Shown here: positions 32,845 to 42,398 of the stretch, piece after piece
How positions within the stretch are numbered: position 1 is the stretch's first letter
Layout of the letters: every line of letters begins with the position of its first letter
Source: Prauserella halophila
Lineage (GTDB): Bacteria; Actinomycetota; Actinomycetes; Mycobacteriales; Pseudonocardiaceae
Direction of reading: 5' to 3'
Assembly (NCBI RefSeq): GCF_024171895.1
Contig: NZ_JAMTCQ010000009.1
Location: 657,318 to 721,317, forward strand
Length of the DNA stretch: 64,000 bases
Notes under the pieces: generated by a model
Told to the model about the DNA's origin: nothing
Seen by the model: the letters and a program-made list of their open reading frames with translations, nothing else
The model's database searches: none
Made by a program: the position numbers and the translations under genes

Positions 32845-33218
32845 TCGTCGGGGCGGCGATCGTCGACGACGGCAGACTGCTCGTCGGGCAGCGCGCGCAT
32901 CCCGACGACGTCGCCGGGCTGTGGGAGCTGCCGGGCGGTCGCGTCGAGCCGGGCGAGTCGGAGTCCGACGCGCTGGTGCGGGAATGCAGCGAGGAACTCG
33001 GCGTCGAGGTGACCGTCGGCGAACGGGTCGGCTCGGACGTGCCGCTGCCCGGCGGTGCGGTGCTCCGGATCCACTCCGCGGTCCTGCGAGGCGACGCCGT
33101 CGTGCAGGCGGTCGAACACAAGGCGCTGTGCTGGGTCGGCGTGGACGAGGTGGCTGCGGTCGACTGGCTGCCTGCCGACCGCGTGCTGATCCCGGACCTC
33201 GAGGCGCTGCTCGGCTGA
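32832..33218 (+). CDS. Nudix hydrolase, MutT/CTP-pyrophosphohydrolase type
   Basis: 128 residues with a perfect Nudix box: Gly36, Glu42, Arg50, Glu51, Glu54, Glu55, Gly57 (G-x5-E-x7-R-E-x2-E-E-x-G). Leading LWELPGGRVEPGES and length match MutT-like 8-oxo-dGTP or CTP pyrophosphohydrolases that sanitise the nucleotide pool. It overlaps the kinase gene by 13 bases, so it is cotranscribed although its function seems unrelated to signalling. Confidence 0.9.
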   Translation: MDRVIVGAAIVDDGRLLVGQRAHPDDVAGLWELPGGRVEPGESESDALVRECSEELGVEVTVGERVGSDVPLPGGAVLRIHSAVLRGDAVVQAVEHKALCWVGVDEVAAVDWLPADRVLIPDLEALLG

Positions 33219-33339
33219 CTGTGAGGATTCCTTCGGCAGCGAGTGCAGAACGCGCGGTGCTGAGTGCAGAACACGCGGCGGGGGTTCGGGGCTGCTGCGG
33301 TGCGCTGCGGGGGTGGCGTGGCGGTCCTACCGTGGAGAC

Positions 33340-33639
33340 ATGTATGTAGTACTGGTCACCTATACGGCTCCGGTACCGGACGTGGATTACGCCCTGCCGG
33401 ACCACTCCGAGTGGCTCGCCAAGCAGTACGAGCAGGAGCGGTTGATCGCCTCGGGGCGCAGGGATCTGCACCGCGGCGAGGTGATGATCACGCGGCCCAT
33501 GTCGAGGCTGAAGCTCGACGCGATGCTCGCCTCCGATCCGCTCTCGATCCGGCATCTCGCGTCCTACGAGGTCATCGAGTTCGCCGCGAGCCGCACCTGT
33601 CATGAACTGCACGAGATCAACGAGCTACTGGCCGGCTGA
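33340..33639 (+). CDS. YciI-like protein
   Basis: 99 residues of the YciI family: YVVLVTYTAPVPDVDYALPDHSEWLAKQYEQERLIASGRR, with the conserved Asp-His pair (PDHSEWL) that forms the putative active site, and FAASRTCHELHEI at the end, where the usual YCII segment has diverged. Ferredoxin-like fold; enzymatic role is mostly unknown, with some relatives being dechlorinases. Stand-alone gene. Confidence 0.85.
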   Translation: MYVVLVTYTAPVPDVDYALPDHSEWLAKQYEQERLIASGRRDLHRGEVMITRPMSRLKLDAMLASDPLSIRHLASYEVIEFAASRTCHELHEINELLAG

Positions 33640-33839
33640 GCGCGAGCGCACGAGCCGAGCGGGCACCGATCCCGCCCGGGCGGGCCGCTACGACCGGCGG
33701 TGTCCGTTCGGAGTGCAGTTCCGGCGGGACGCGGCCCTGGTGAATGTCGACGAGTAACCGCCCGGGCGTGTGGCGGTCGTGGAACCTGCCGCTGACGCCG
33801 CACCCGACACCCCGCGAGTTCTGAATTAACATCGAACTC

Positions 33840-34325
33840 ATGGCGAGTGTGCTTCCCGAGGTGAACTACTCCGAGCTGTCCCGGGCCAGCAGTGGCGTTG
33901 CGGACAAGGTCGAGGCCGCGCCCGGTCGTGCCGTGCGGATTCGTCGGCGGGATGCGGCCGACGGGGATTTGGTGCTCAAGACCGAAGAGCGCGAGCGTGA
34001 AGAACACGAGGTCATGTCCGCCACGACGAGCCTGTTCGTGGCGATGATGCGGGACAACGAGCGCGCTCGGAGCCTGCTGGTGGAGGTCGTGCCCACCGCG
34101 TTCCCGTGGGTGCGGTTCCTGCCTCGTGAGGATGTGCAGGCTTTCGTCGTCGAGTTGGTCGAGACGCTCGAGTCCGCCGAGGGGATCGATCAGAACCCCG
34201 CCCCGGTGTTGCAGGTGATCAACGAATGGCGCAACACGGCCAACATATGGGCCGATCCTGAGTTGGTCGAGCAGCTGAACGCACCGGTTGGGGACTTCGG
34301 ACCGGTTTCCGAGCCGCAGGCGTGA
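33840..34325 (+). CDS. Phd-like antitoxin-type protein with C-terminal extension, no toxin partner
   Basis: 161 residues. The N-terminal 45 (VNYSELSRASSGVADKVEAA, then RAVRIRRRDAADGDLVL) match the prevent-host-death type DNA-binding unit seen in actinobacterial antitoxins. A helical extension of about 100 residues follows (AMMRDNERARSLLVEVVPTAFPWVRFLP). A TAACAT -10-like box nine bases before the ATG suggests a leaderless transcript. The usual partner toxin does not follow: the next gene is on the other strand. Confidence 0.65.
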   Translation: MASVLPEVNYSELSRASSGVADKVEAAPGRAVRIRRRDAADGDLVLKTEEREREEHEVMSATTSLFVAMMRDNERARSLLVEVVPTAFPWVRFLPREDVQAFVVELVETLESAEGIDQNPAPVLQVINEWRNTANIWADPELVEQLNAPVGDFGPVSEPQA

Positions 34326-34381
34326 GCCCGAAACGAGGCGAACGGGTGGCGTGGCCGTCGGTGACGTGATGATGGCCGTCA

Positions 34382-34450
34382 GTCGCCTCGGCGGCGACGT
34401 CGGCCCGCGTCGGGCCCGACGTCGCCTCGGCGGCGACGTCGGGCCCGACG
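34382..34450. repeat. Duplicated palindromic GC block between convergent genes
   Basis: GTCGCCTCGGCGGCGACGTCGG occurs at 34382-34403 and again at 34421-34442. The perfect 14-bp palindrome CGTCGGGCCCGACG occurs at 34409-34422 and 34437-34450. The block sits between the ends of two convergent genes and can fold into strong hairpins, so it probably terminates both. Confidence 0.75.
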
Positions 34451-34477
34451 CGGGCCGAGGCGAACAGGGAGTCCGGG

Positions 34478-34705
34478 TTATGCGGCCTTGGACACCTTCG
34501 ACTGCATCGTCTTGGCCGTCTGCAGTGCCATGACCGGGCATTTCTGGCACCGCGGCTTCGACTTGCAGCACTTCTTCTTCAGCTGACCGGCCTTGATCAT
34601 TCCGCGGACGGCCGACTTCGCGTCGTCCTCCTGCGCAAGCGCCACCGCCAGCTTGGTGCTGGCCTTGATGTGCTTGCCGGACTTGTGCTTCTTGCCCACG
34701 GGCAC
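34478..34705 (-). CDS. Small basic Cys-rich protein, probably iron-regulated
   Basis: 75 residues, about a quarter Lys/Arg, with a C-terminal cluster CCKSKPRCQKCPVMAL (C-C-x5-C-x2-C) that could bind a metal or Fe-S centre. N-terminal MPVGKKHKSGKHIKASTK looks nucleic-acid-binding. I know no function for this actinobacterial family. The GTG start lies 28 bases downstream of a near-consensus IdeR/DtxR iron box, so it should be repressed in iron-replete cells. Length and residues are consistent with a small iron-stress factor; that is inference. Confidence 0.75.
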   Translation of the reverse strand: MPVGKKHKSGKHIKASTKLAVALAQEDDAKSAVRGMIKAGQLKKKCCKSKPRCQKCPVMALQTAKTMQSKVSKAA

Positions 34706-34733
34706 GCTCCAGGGGCGACGTCGGTTGCTCCTG

Positions 34734-34752
34734 TTAGGTTAGGCCAACCTCA
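34734..34752. promoter_or_regulatory. IdeR/DtxR iron box
   Basis: TTAGGTTAGGCCAACCTCA matches 17 of 19 positions of the known IdeR consensus TTAGGTTAGSCTAACCTAA. It lies upstream of the Cys-rich protein gene, in promoter position, and more than 200 bases from typA on the other side. Fe(II)-IdeR bound here should repress the small gene. Confidence 0.75.
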
Positions 34753-34973
34753 GTTGTTGTGAAGGGTGGCGCTGGCCACACCTCGCACGCCGACGCACGC
34801 CCGGCCGAGCGCTGCGCCCGGCGGCGTTACCCCGGCGGGCTCCGGGCCTGCCCGCGGCCGTCACGAGGTGTGGCGCCGAGCACATCGGCCCGGCCGGTAC
34901 GCTGGGAAAAGACCCGGCGTCGCTACGGCGGCGCAGGTCGCCCCAATCCTCTTCCCGTATCAGGAGTTCCCGC

Positions 34974-36884
<1,911 letters not shown>

Positions 36885-36904
36885 GGTAGCCGGCCACCGC
36901 GGGT

Positions 36905-36943
36905 GGTGCGTGTCCGGACGGGAGGGGACTCCGGACACGCACC
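36905..36943 (+). terminator. Hairpin terminator after typA
   Basis: Perfect 14-bp stem (36905-36918 with 36930-36943) with an 11-base loop, 21 bases after the typA stop. No T-run. Confidence 0.75.
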
Positions 36944-37133
36944 GGGGTGCGGATCCGCAGGCGGCCGCGGAGCCGTCGGCCACGGCGGGACCGCGATCGG
37001 GGGAACCACTCGACCCGGTCGTGCGTCGGCAATGGTGGCCTTGCCGCGAGTTGACATCCGGTCTGGCAGGCTCGAGCCGGTCCGGTGGTGGGTTTCGCGC
37101 CGGACGTTGCGACACGCGAGGGAGTAGCGGCAG

Positions 37134-39095
37134 GTGCGCGCGATCGTTGGGGGACGAGCAGGCCGGAACGCGGTCGTGCTCGTGTTCGCGCTGGTGTCGG
37201 TGCTGGTGACGGCGTGCACGAACATGCCGCCCCCGCCGGTCGTCAGCTCGCCCATCGCGGAGACGTCGAAGGCGGCGCCCGGTGACAGCTCGGACATCGC
37301 GGTGGCCGTCGACTCCATCCGGGGCGGCTACAACCCGCACAATCTGGCCGACCAGTCCACGACGACGCAGGCGCTCGCGACGATGCTGCTGCCCTCGGTC
37401 TTCCGGCCGGGCGAGGACGGCAAGCGGGTGCTCGACGAGCGGCTGATGCGGTCGGCGGAGGTCGTCGCCCACGATCCGTTCACGGTCTCGTACCGGATCC
37501 GGCAGGACGCGTCCTGGTCGGACGGCGCGCCGATCGCCGTCGAGGATTTCGTCTACCTGCACGAGGCGATGCGGTCGCAACCCGGCGTCGTGGGGGCCGC
37601 GGGCTACCGGCTGATCTCCGAGATCCGGCCCGCGGACGGCGGTAAGCGTGTCGACGTCGAGTTCTCCGAGCCGTACCCGGGCTGGCGGACGCTGTTCGAC
37701 CACCTGTTGCCGCAGCACCTGATGAAGGACGTGCCCGGAGGCTGGCAGAACGCACTGAGCGGCAGTTTCCCCGCCTACGGCGGGCCGTTCGCGATCACGA
37801 CGGTCGACTCGGCGCGCGGGGAGATCGTCCTCGAACGCAACGAGCGGTACTGGGAGGAGCCCGCCGCCGTCGACCGGGTCGTGCTCCGCCGGACCGATCC
37901 GTCCTCGCTCGCCGGCGCGCTGGGCAGCGGTACCGACCAGCTCGCCGTCGTCGGCACCGACGAGACGGGCAGGCAGCGCCTCGACGGGCTCGGCGACGAC
38001 GTGTCCGTCTCGGAGGTGCCGCGGCCCTACGTGGTCTCGACGTTGCTGCGGCCGGTGGCGACGCTCGCCGACGGCCAGGTACGGGAAGCCGTCGAAGCCC
38101 TCATCGACCGGGACAAGCTCATCGAGGCCGGCGCCGCGGGCGGCCCGTCCGGGTACGAGAGGGCCGGAGCACACGCCCTGGCCCCGTCGGACGACGACTA
38201 CAGCGCGACCCTGCCGGCGAAGGCGTCGCCGCGGCATCCGCAACCGCGCAAAGCGCGCAGGCTGCTGGAGGAGGCGGGATACGAGCGCATCGCGGGCACG
38301 TGGACCCGCGACGGGCGGCCGTTGTCGCTCGCGCTGGCGGCACCGGGCGAGCGGCAGCCGTTCGCGGCGGTGGTCGACGAGCTGTCCCGTCAGCTCGTCG
38401 AAGCAGGGATCGAAGTCAGGGACGCGACTCCGGAGTCGTCGCGACAGCTGTTCAACCGCGTGCTGGCACCGGGCGAGAACTCTGATGGTGCGGTGCAGGT
38501 CGACATCGCCGTCGTCGGCCGTCCGGTGAGCGGCGATCCGGCGTCGACGCTCGCGTCGGCCTACGGCTGCGTCCCGCTCGTCACCTCAGGCGGCGACGGA
38601 GACGGAGACGGAGACAGTGACGGCGGCGGCGACGGCGGCGGCGACGGGGACGAAACTCCCGACGAAAGTTCGGAATCTGCCGGCGGTAGTACGAAGGAAG
38701 GTAGGCCGGACGAGACCGGCGACGGTTCCGGACAAGAGGGGAGCGACACCGGCGAAAACGACGGTGGTGGGGACGATTCCGGCACCGGATCGGACGGGGC
38801 GGAAACCGGCGAGAGCGGTGACCCGGACAGCACCGAGGTGCAGCCCGCGAATCCGGCCGCGTATTGCGACCCGGACCTGCAGTCGATCATCGTGGCTGCG
38901 CTGACCGGCTCGAAACCGCTGGACGACGCGCTGCGCACCGTTGAACCGGCGCTGTGGGAGGCGGGAGTGACGATCCCGTTGTTCCAGCCGATCGATACGA
39001 TGGCGGTGACGACCGACGTCGACGGGATCGGGGCCGCGCCGATGCCCGCGGGGCCGTTCGCGTCGGCGGTCGAGTGGAGCCGTGGCGAGAACTGA
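37134..39095 (+). CDS. lpqW: LpqW-like lipoprotein, ABC substrate-binding (family 5) fold
   Basis: 653 residues. Lipoprotein signal with lipobox LVTAC (Cys28), then an OppA-like family 5 fold (ALATMLLPSVFRPGEDG, SYRIRQDASWSDGAPIAVEDF, FAITTVDSARGEIVLERNERYW). Its position right after typA and before mshB matches Mycobacterium LpqW, which controls phosphatidylinositol mannoside/lipoarabinomannan synthesis rather than import. An acidic Gly/Asp/Ser-rich insert of about 95 residues separates two cysteines (about 479 and 578). GTG start. The later manA/manB genes supply the same mannose pathway. Confidence 0.75.
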   Translation: MRAIVGGRAGRNAVVLVFALVSVLVTACTNMPPPPVVSSPIAETSKAAPGDSSDIAVAVDSIRGGYNPHNLADQSTTTQALATMLLPSVFRPGEDGKRVLDERLMRSAEVVAHDPFTVSYRIRQDASWSDGAPIAVEDFVYLHEAMRSQPGVVGAAGYRLISEIRPADGGKRVDVEFSEPYPGWRTLFDHLLPQHLMKDVPGGWQNALSGSFPAYGGPFAITTVDSARGEIVLERNERYWEEPAAVDRVVLRRTDPSSLAGALGSGTDQLAVVGTDETGRQRLDGLGDDVSVSEVPRPYVVSTLLRPVATLADGQVREAVEALIDRDKLIEAGAAGGPSGYERAGAHALAPSDDDYSATLPAKASPRHPQPRKARRLLEEAGYERIAGTWTRDGRPLSLALAAPGERQPFAAVVDELSRQLVEAGIEVRDATPESSRQLFNRVLAPGENSDGAVQVDIAVVGRPVSGDPASTLASAYGCVPLVTSGGDGDGDGDSDGGGDGGGDGDETPDESSESAGGSTKEGRPDETGDGSGQEGSDTGENDGGGDDSGTGSDGAETGESGDPDSTEVQPANPAAYCDPDLQSIIVAALTGSKPLDDALRTVEPALWEAGVTIPLFQPIDTMAVTTDVDGIGAAPMPAGPFASAVEWSRGEN

Positions 39096-39313
39096 ACCAA
39101 CTCGCCGCCCGGACGGGTGCACATGTTCCCGGTGTTTCGATACCCGCGGGTCCACCTCAGGGTTTACATTGCTCTTCACAAGCCACTTGTCGGGTGCCAG
39201 ATGTTTACCGAACGTAAGAAGTGGATGTCCGGACGCTAGGCGGAAGTCACCCTTTGGTCACGATCCCTAGGGAGATGGTGACTCGCAGTGCCTCATCTTC
39301 CTAGCGTTCCTCC

Positions 39314-39406
39314 GCATATGCGCCAAACGAGTGGCTTGGCGTGTCATATGCTCCGGCCAGACCGGCCGGAGGGTGTGGACTCTGCGGTGCGGACAACCGC
39401 AGAGTC
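39314..39406 (+). promoter_or_regulatory. Structured mRNA leader with three consecutive hairpins
   Basis: Three hairpins lie in a row before the oligopeptide-binding protein gene. Hairpin 1 spans 39314-39351 (GCATATG/CATATGC plus CGCCAA/TTGGCG with a 3-base bulge). Hairpin 2 spans 39351-39371 (8-bp stem). Hairpin 3 spans 39378-39406 (11-bp perfect stem, 7-base loop). AGGAGG follows at 39416. The order suggests a cis-regulatory RNA or attenuator; no known riboswitch core was recognised. Confidence 0.5.
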
Positions 39407-39429
39407 TTCAGTGCTAGGAGGGCACACGA

Positions 39430-41190
39430 ATGAGGAGATCCAAAGCAATCTCCGCCATGGCTGTGACGGCGGTGTCGGCTCTCGTGCTGACCGCCTGCGG
39501 CGGCGGAGAAGAGAACTCGGGCGGTGGCTCGACGGGCGACGTCTCGGGCATGGCCGAGGGCAAGGCACAGGAAGGCGACGTCTTCACGCTCGCCGACGTG
39601 CCTGAGATGGACCCGGTGACGGTCGCGATCGACGACCAGTTTACCGCGTACAACAATGACACCGCGGACGCGAACAGCTCGTACAACAACTACGTGCTGA
39701 CCTCGGTGCTCGCTGCGCCGACCCTGCTCGACGGCAACAACAAGGTCCTGACCAACGGCGACGTCATGGAGTCGATCGAGGTCACCTCCGAGGACCCCTT
39801 CACCGTCGAATGGAAGATCAAGGACGGCGCCAAGTGGTCCGACGGTGAAGCGTGGGACTGCTCCGACTTCTACCTCGCCTGGCTGGCTCACTCCGGTAAG
39901 GCCGACGGGTTCAACGTCGCCTCCAGCACCGGCTACGAGCTGATCGACCAGCCCGAGTGCCAGGACGCGCAGACCTTCACCGCCGAGTTCTCGCAGCCCT
40001 ACATCGACTACAAGGGCCTGTTCTCCTCCGGCGCCATCCTGCCTGCGCACATCCTGGAGCAGGAGACCGGAATCGACGACATCACGTCGATCACCCCGGA
40101 TTCGTCGAACGTCTCGGACGTCGCCGAGTTCTGGGCAGGCGGCTGGAAGGGCTTCGACGCCGAGCTGATGCCGGGTTCGGGCCCGTACAAGATCAAGAGC
40201 TTCAACCGCAACTCCGGTCGGGTCGTGCTCGACAAGAACCCGGAGTGGGTCGGCGCCAAGGGCGGCCCCACGGAGGTCACCGTCCGCACGATCCCGAACA
40301 CGCAGGCCATGGCCACCGCGTTGGAGAACGGCGAGATCAACGTCGCCGCGTCGACCCAGCCGGACTCCACGGCCGCCACGACGATGCAGAACCTGGAGTC
40401 CCAGGGCGTCACCTACGGCTCCGCGCCGCAGCTGACCTACGAGCACCTGGATCTGAACTTCGATCGCCTCTTCGCCGATGAGGCCGCCCGCAAGGCGTTC
40501 TTCGCGGTCGTGCCGCGGCAGGAGATCGTCGACAAGCTGTTGAAGGGCGTCCAGCCGGACGCCGAGGTCCTGCAGAGCATCGTGTTCTTCCAGGGTGAAG
40601 ACGGCTACGAGGACCGCTACAGCGACAAGGCGGGCCAGGGCGCCGAGCAGGCCGAGCAGATCCTGCAGGACGGCGGCTGGGAGAAGGGCGACGACGGCAT
40701 CTACGCCAAGAACGGTGAGCGCTTCTCGATCGAGATCTCGCACAACGAGAACGATCGCCGGAAGCAGACCGTCGAGATCATCCAGTCGGCGGCGTCGAAG
40801 GCCGGTATCGAGGTCGTCGACGACCAGGACGCCAACTTCCTCGCGGGCCGGGTCGACAAGGGTGACTACGACGTCGCGCTGTTCGGCTGGTCCTCGGAGC
40901 CGTTCAAGACCACGCAGAAGGGGCTCTACTCCTCCGACGGCGGCCAGAACTGGCAGGGCCTGGAGAGCGACGAGGTCGACAAGGCCTACGACGCGGCGGT
41001 CGACTCGACCACGGAGGACGAGGCCCGCGAGCACTACGTGGAGGCCGACGAGGCGCTGGCGAACGAGCACGCGACGCTCCCGCTGTTCGCCACGCCGTCG
41101 ATGTGGGGCTTCCGCGGCATCGACCGGGTGTACATGCAGTCCTACAACGGTGCGCTGTGGAACGTCGGTGAGTGGGAGGCCGCCGAGTAG
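39430..41190 (+). CDS. Oligopeptide/dipeptide ABC transporter substrate-binding lipoprotein
   Basis: 586 residues, family 5 extracellular solute-binding protein with lipobox LTACG (Cys23). Domains: VLTSVLAAPTLLDGNNKV, WKIKDGAKWSDGEAWDCSDF, and SGPYKIKSFNRNSGRVVLDKNPEW typical of DppA/OppA. It captures peptides at the outer face of the membrane for the permeases encoded next. GC and codon use are strongly biased, as in a highly expressed gene. Perfect AGGAGG site. Preceded by a hairpin-rich leader and followed by a terminator-like hairpin that would favour binding protein over permease. Confidence 0.9.
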   Translation: MRRSKAISAMAVTAVSALVLTACGGGEENSGGGSTGDVSGMAEGKAQEGDVFTLADVPEMDPVTVAIDDQFTAYNNDTADANSSYNNYVLTSVLAAPTLLDGNNKVLTNGDVMESIEVTSEDPFTVEWKIKDGAKWSDGEAWDCSDFYLAWLAHSGKADGFNVASSTGYELIDQPECQDAQTFTAEFSQPYIDYKGLFSSGAILPAHILEQETGIDDITSITPDSSNVSDVAEFWAGGWKGFDAELMPGSGPYKIKSFNRNSGRVVLDKNPEWVGAKGGPTEVTVRTIPNTQAMATALENGEINVAASTQPDSTAATTMQNLESQGVTYGSAPQLTYEHLDLNFDRLFADEAARKAFFAVVPRQEIVDKLLKGVQPDAEVLQSIVFFQGEDGYEDRYSDKAGQGAEQAEQILQDGGWEKGDDGIYAKNGERFSIEISHNENDRRKQTVEIIQSAASKAGIEVVDDQDANFLAGRVDKGDYDVALFGWSSEPFKTTQKGLYSSDGGQNWQGLESDEVDKAYDAAVDSTTEDEAREHYVEADEALANEHATLPLFATPSMWGFRGIDRVYMQSYNGALWNVGEWEAAE

Positions 41191-41247
41191 TCACTCGGCA
41201 TCTCTGTCCGCCGACAGTGCCGTGAGCACTCGATCGCGCTGACGTGA

Positions 41248-41284
41248 CCGTCGGGGGCCGGACCGATCGTCCGGCCCCCGACGG
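41248..41284 (+). terminator. Partial terminator between binding-protein and permease genes
   Basis: Perfect 16-bp stem (41248-41263 with 41269-41284), 5-base loop. It lies inside the transport operon and would reduce readthrough to the permeases. Confidence 0.75.
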
Positions 41285-41381
41285 CCGACGTAAGTACCTG
41301 TTCACTCTGCGCTGAGAACCACTATCGTGGCGCGAGCAGTAGCGCATGATTCCGGGCAGGGCTCGGACTAGGAGCAAGTCG

Positions 41382-42398
41382 TTGAACCTGGTTGTCTACA
41401 TTCTTCGCCGATTGGCGATTTCGATTCCGATCCTGTTTATCGGAAGTTTCCTGGTTTTCTGCATGGTCGCGGCCGCGGGTGATCCTCTCGGCGAACTGAG
41501 AACGCAACCAGGGGTGAGTCAGGAGGCGATCGATCAGCTGTCGCGGCAGCTGGGGCTCGATCAGGGCATCGTGCCGCGTTATTTCGACTGGCTCGGTGGC
41601 TTCCTCACCGGCGACTGGGGTATCTCCATCGCCCAGGGCTCGAACATGCAGCCCGTGTTTCCGAAGGTCATGAGTGCCTTCGAGGTCACGATCCAGCTGA
41701 TCCTGGCCGCAGAGATCATCGCGGTGCTGCTGGGTGTGGCCGTCGGCGTGCTCGCTGCGGTGAAGCAGTACTCGCCGATCGACTACATCGCCACGACGAT
41801 GGCGTTCATCTTCTTCTCGATGCCGATCTTCTGCGTCGCGATCGTGCTGAAGATGTACGGCATCGATCTGAACGTGATGATCACCGATATGGGGTGGGAC
41901 TCCTGGCTCGGTAATCCGTTCCTCAAGACCACGAGCCCCGAATCGCTCAGTGGTGACGGGTTCTTCGACTCGATCATCAACTACATCGGTGGGCTGTTGC
42001 TGCCGACCCTGTCGATCATGTTCATCAGCTTCGCCGCCTACAGCCGGTTCCAGCGTTCGTCGATGCTCGAGACGATGAGCATGGACTACGTCCGTACGGC
42101 GCAGGCCAAGGGCATCTCGCAGGGCCGCGTGATCATGCGGCACGCCTTCCGCAACGCGCTGATCCCGGTGACGACGCTGTTCTCGGTGAACTTCGTGACG
42201 GTGGTGACCGGCGCGATCATCACCGAGCGGGTGTTCGCGTGGAACGGCATGGGCTCGGTGCTCGTCGAGGCCGTGAACAAGAACGACCCGAACACGCTGA
42301 TGGGCTGGATCGTGGTCATCGCCATCTCGGTGGTCATCGCCAACCTCATCGCTGACCTGGTTTACGGCATTCTGGACCCGAGGATTCGCGTTGGCTGA
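41382..42398 (+). CDS. Dipeptide/oligopeptide ABC permease, DppB-like
   Basis: 338 residues, six membrane helices. N-terminal YILRRLAISIPILFIGSFLVF and the coupling motif MDYVRTAQAKGISQGRVIMRHAFRNALIPV identify the DppB/OppB group. The TTG at 41382 has AGGAG at a good distance; an upstream in-frame ATG at 41346 would add a poor 12-residue lead. Overlaps the next permease gene by eight bases. Confidence 0.92.
   Translation: MNLVVYILRRLAISIPILFIGSFLVFCMVAAAGDPLGELRTQPGVSQEAIDQLSRQLGLDQGIVPRYFDWLGGFLTGDWGISIAQGSNMQPVFPKVMSAFEVTIQLILAAEIIAVLLGVAVGVLAAVKQYSPIDYIATTMAFIFFSMPIFCVAIVLKMYGIDLNVMITDMGWDSWLGNPFLKTTSPESLSGDGFFDSIINYIGGLLLPTLSIMFISFAAYSRFQRSSMLETMSMDYVRTAQAKGISQGRVIMRHAFRNALIPVTTLFSVNFVTVVTGAIITERVFAWNGMGSVLVEAVNKNDPNTLMGWIVVIAISVVIANLIADLVYGILDPRIRVG

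Noticed and set aside
33617-33841. Minus-strand 74-residue frame between the YciI-like and antitoxin genes
   Set aside because: No ribosome site, no recognisable family, and it would overlap the antitoxin promoter.
34706-34973. Iron box as a typA regulator
   Set aside because: The box is more than 200 bases from typA and in ideal position for the divergent small gene; typA iron control is not expected.
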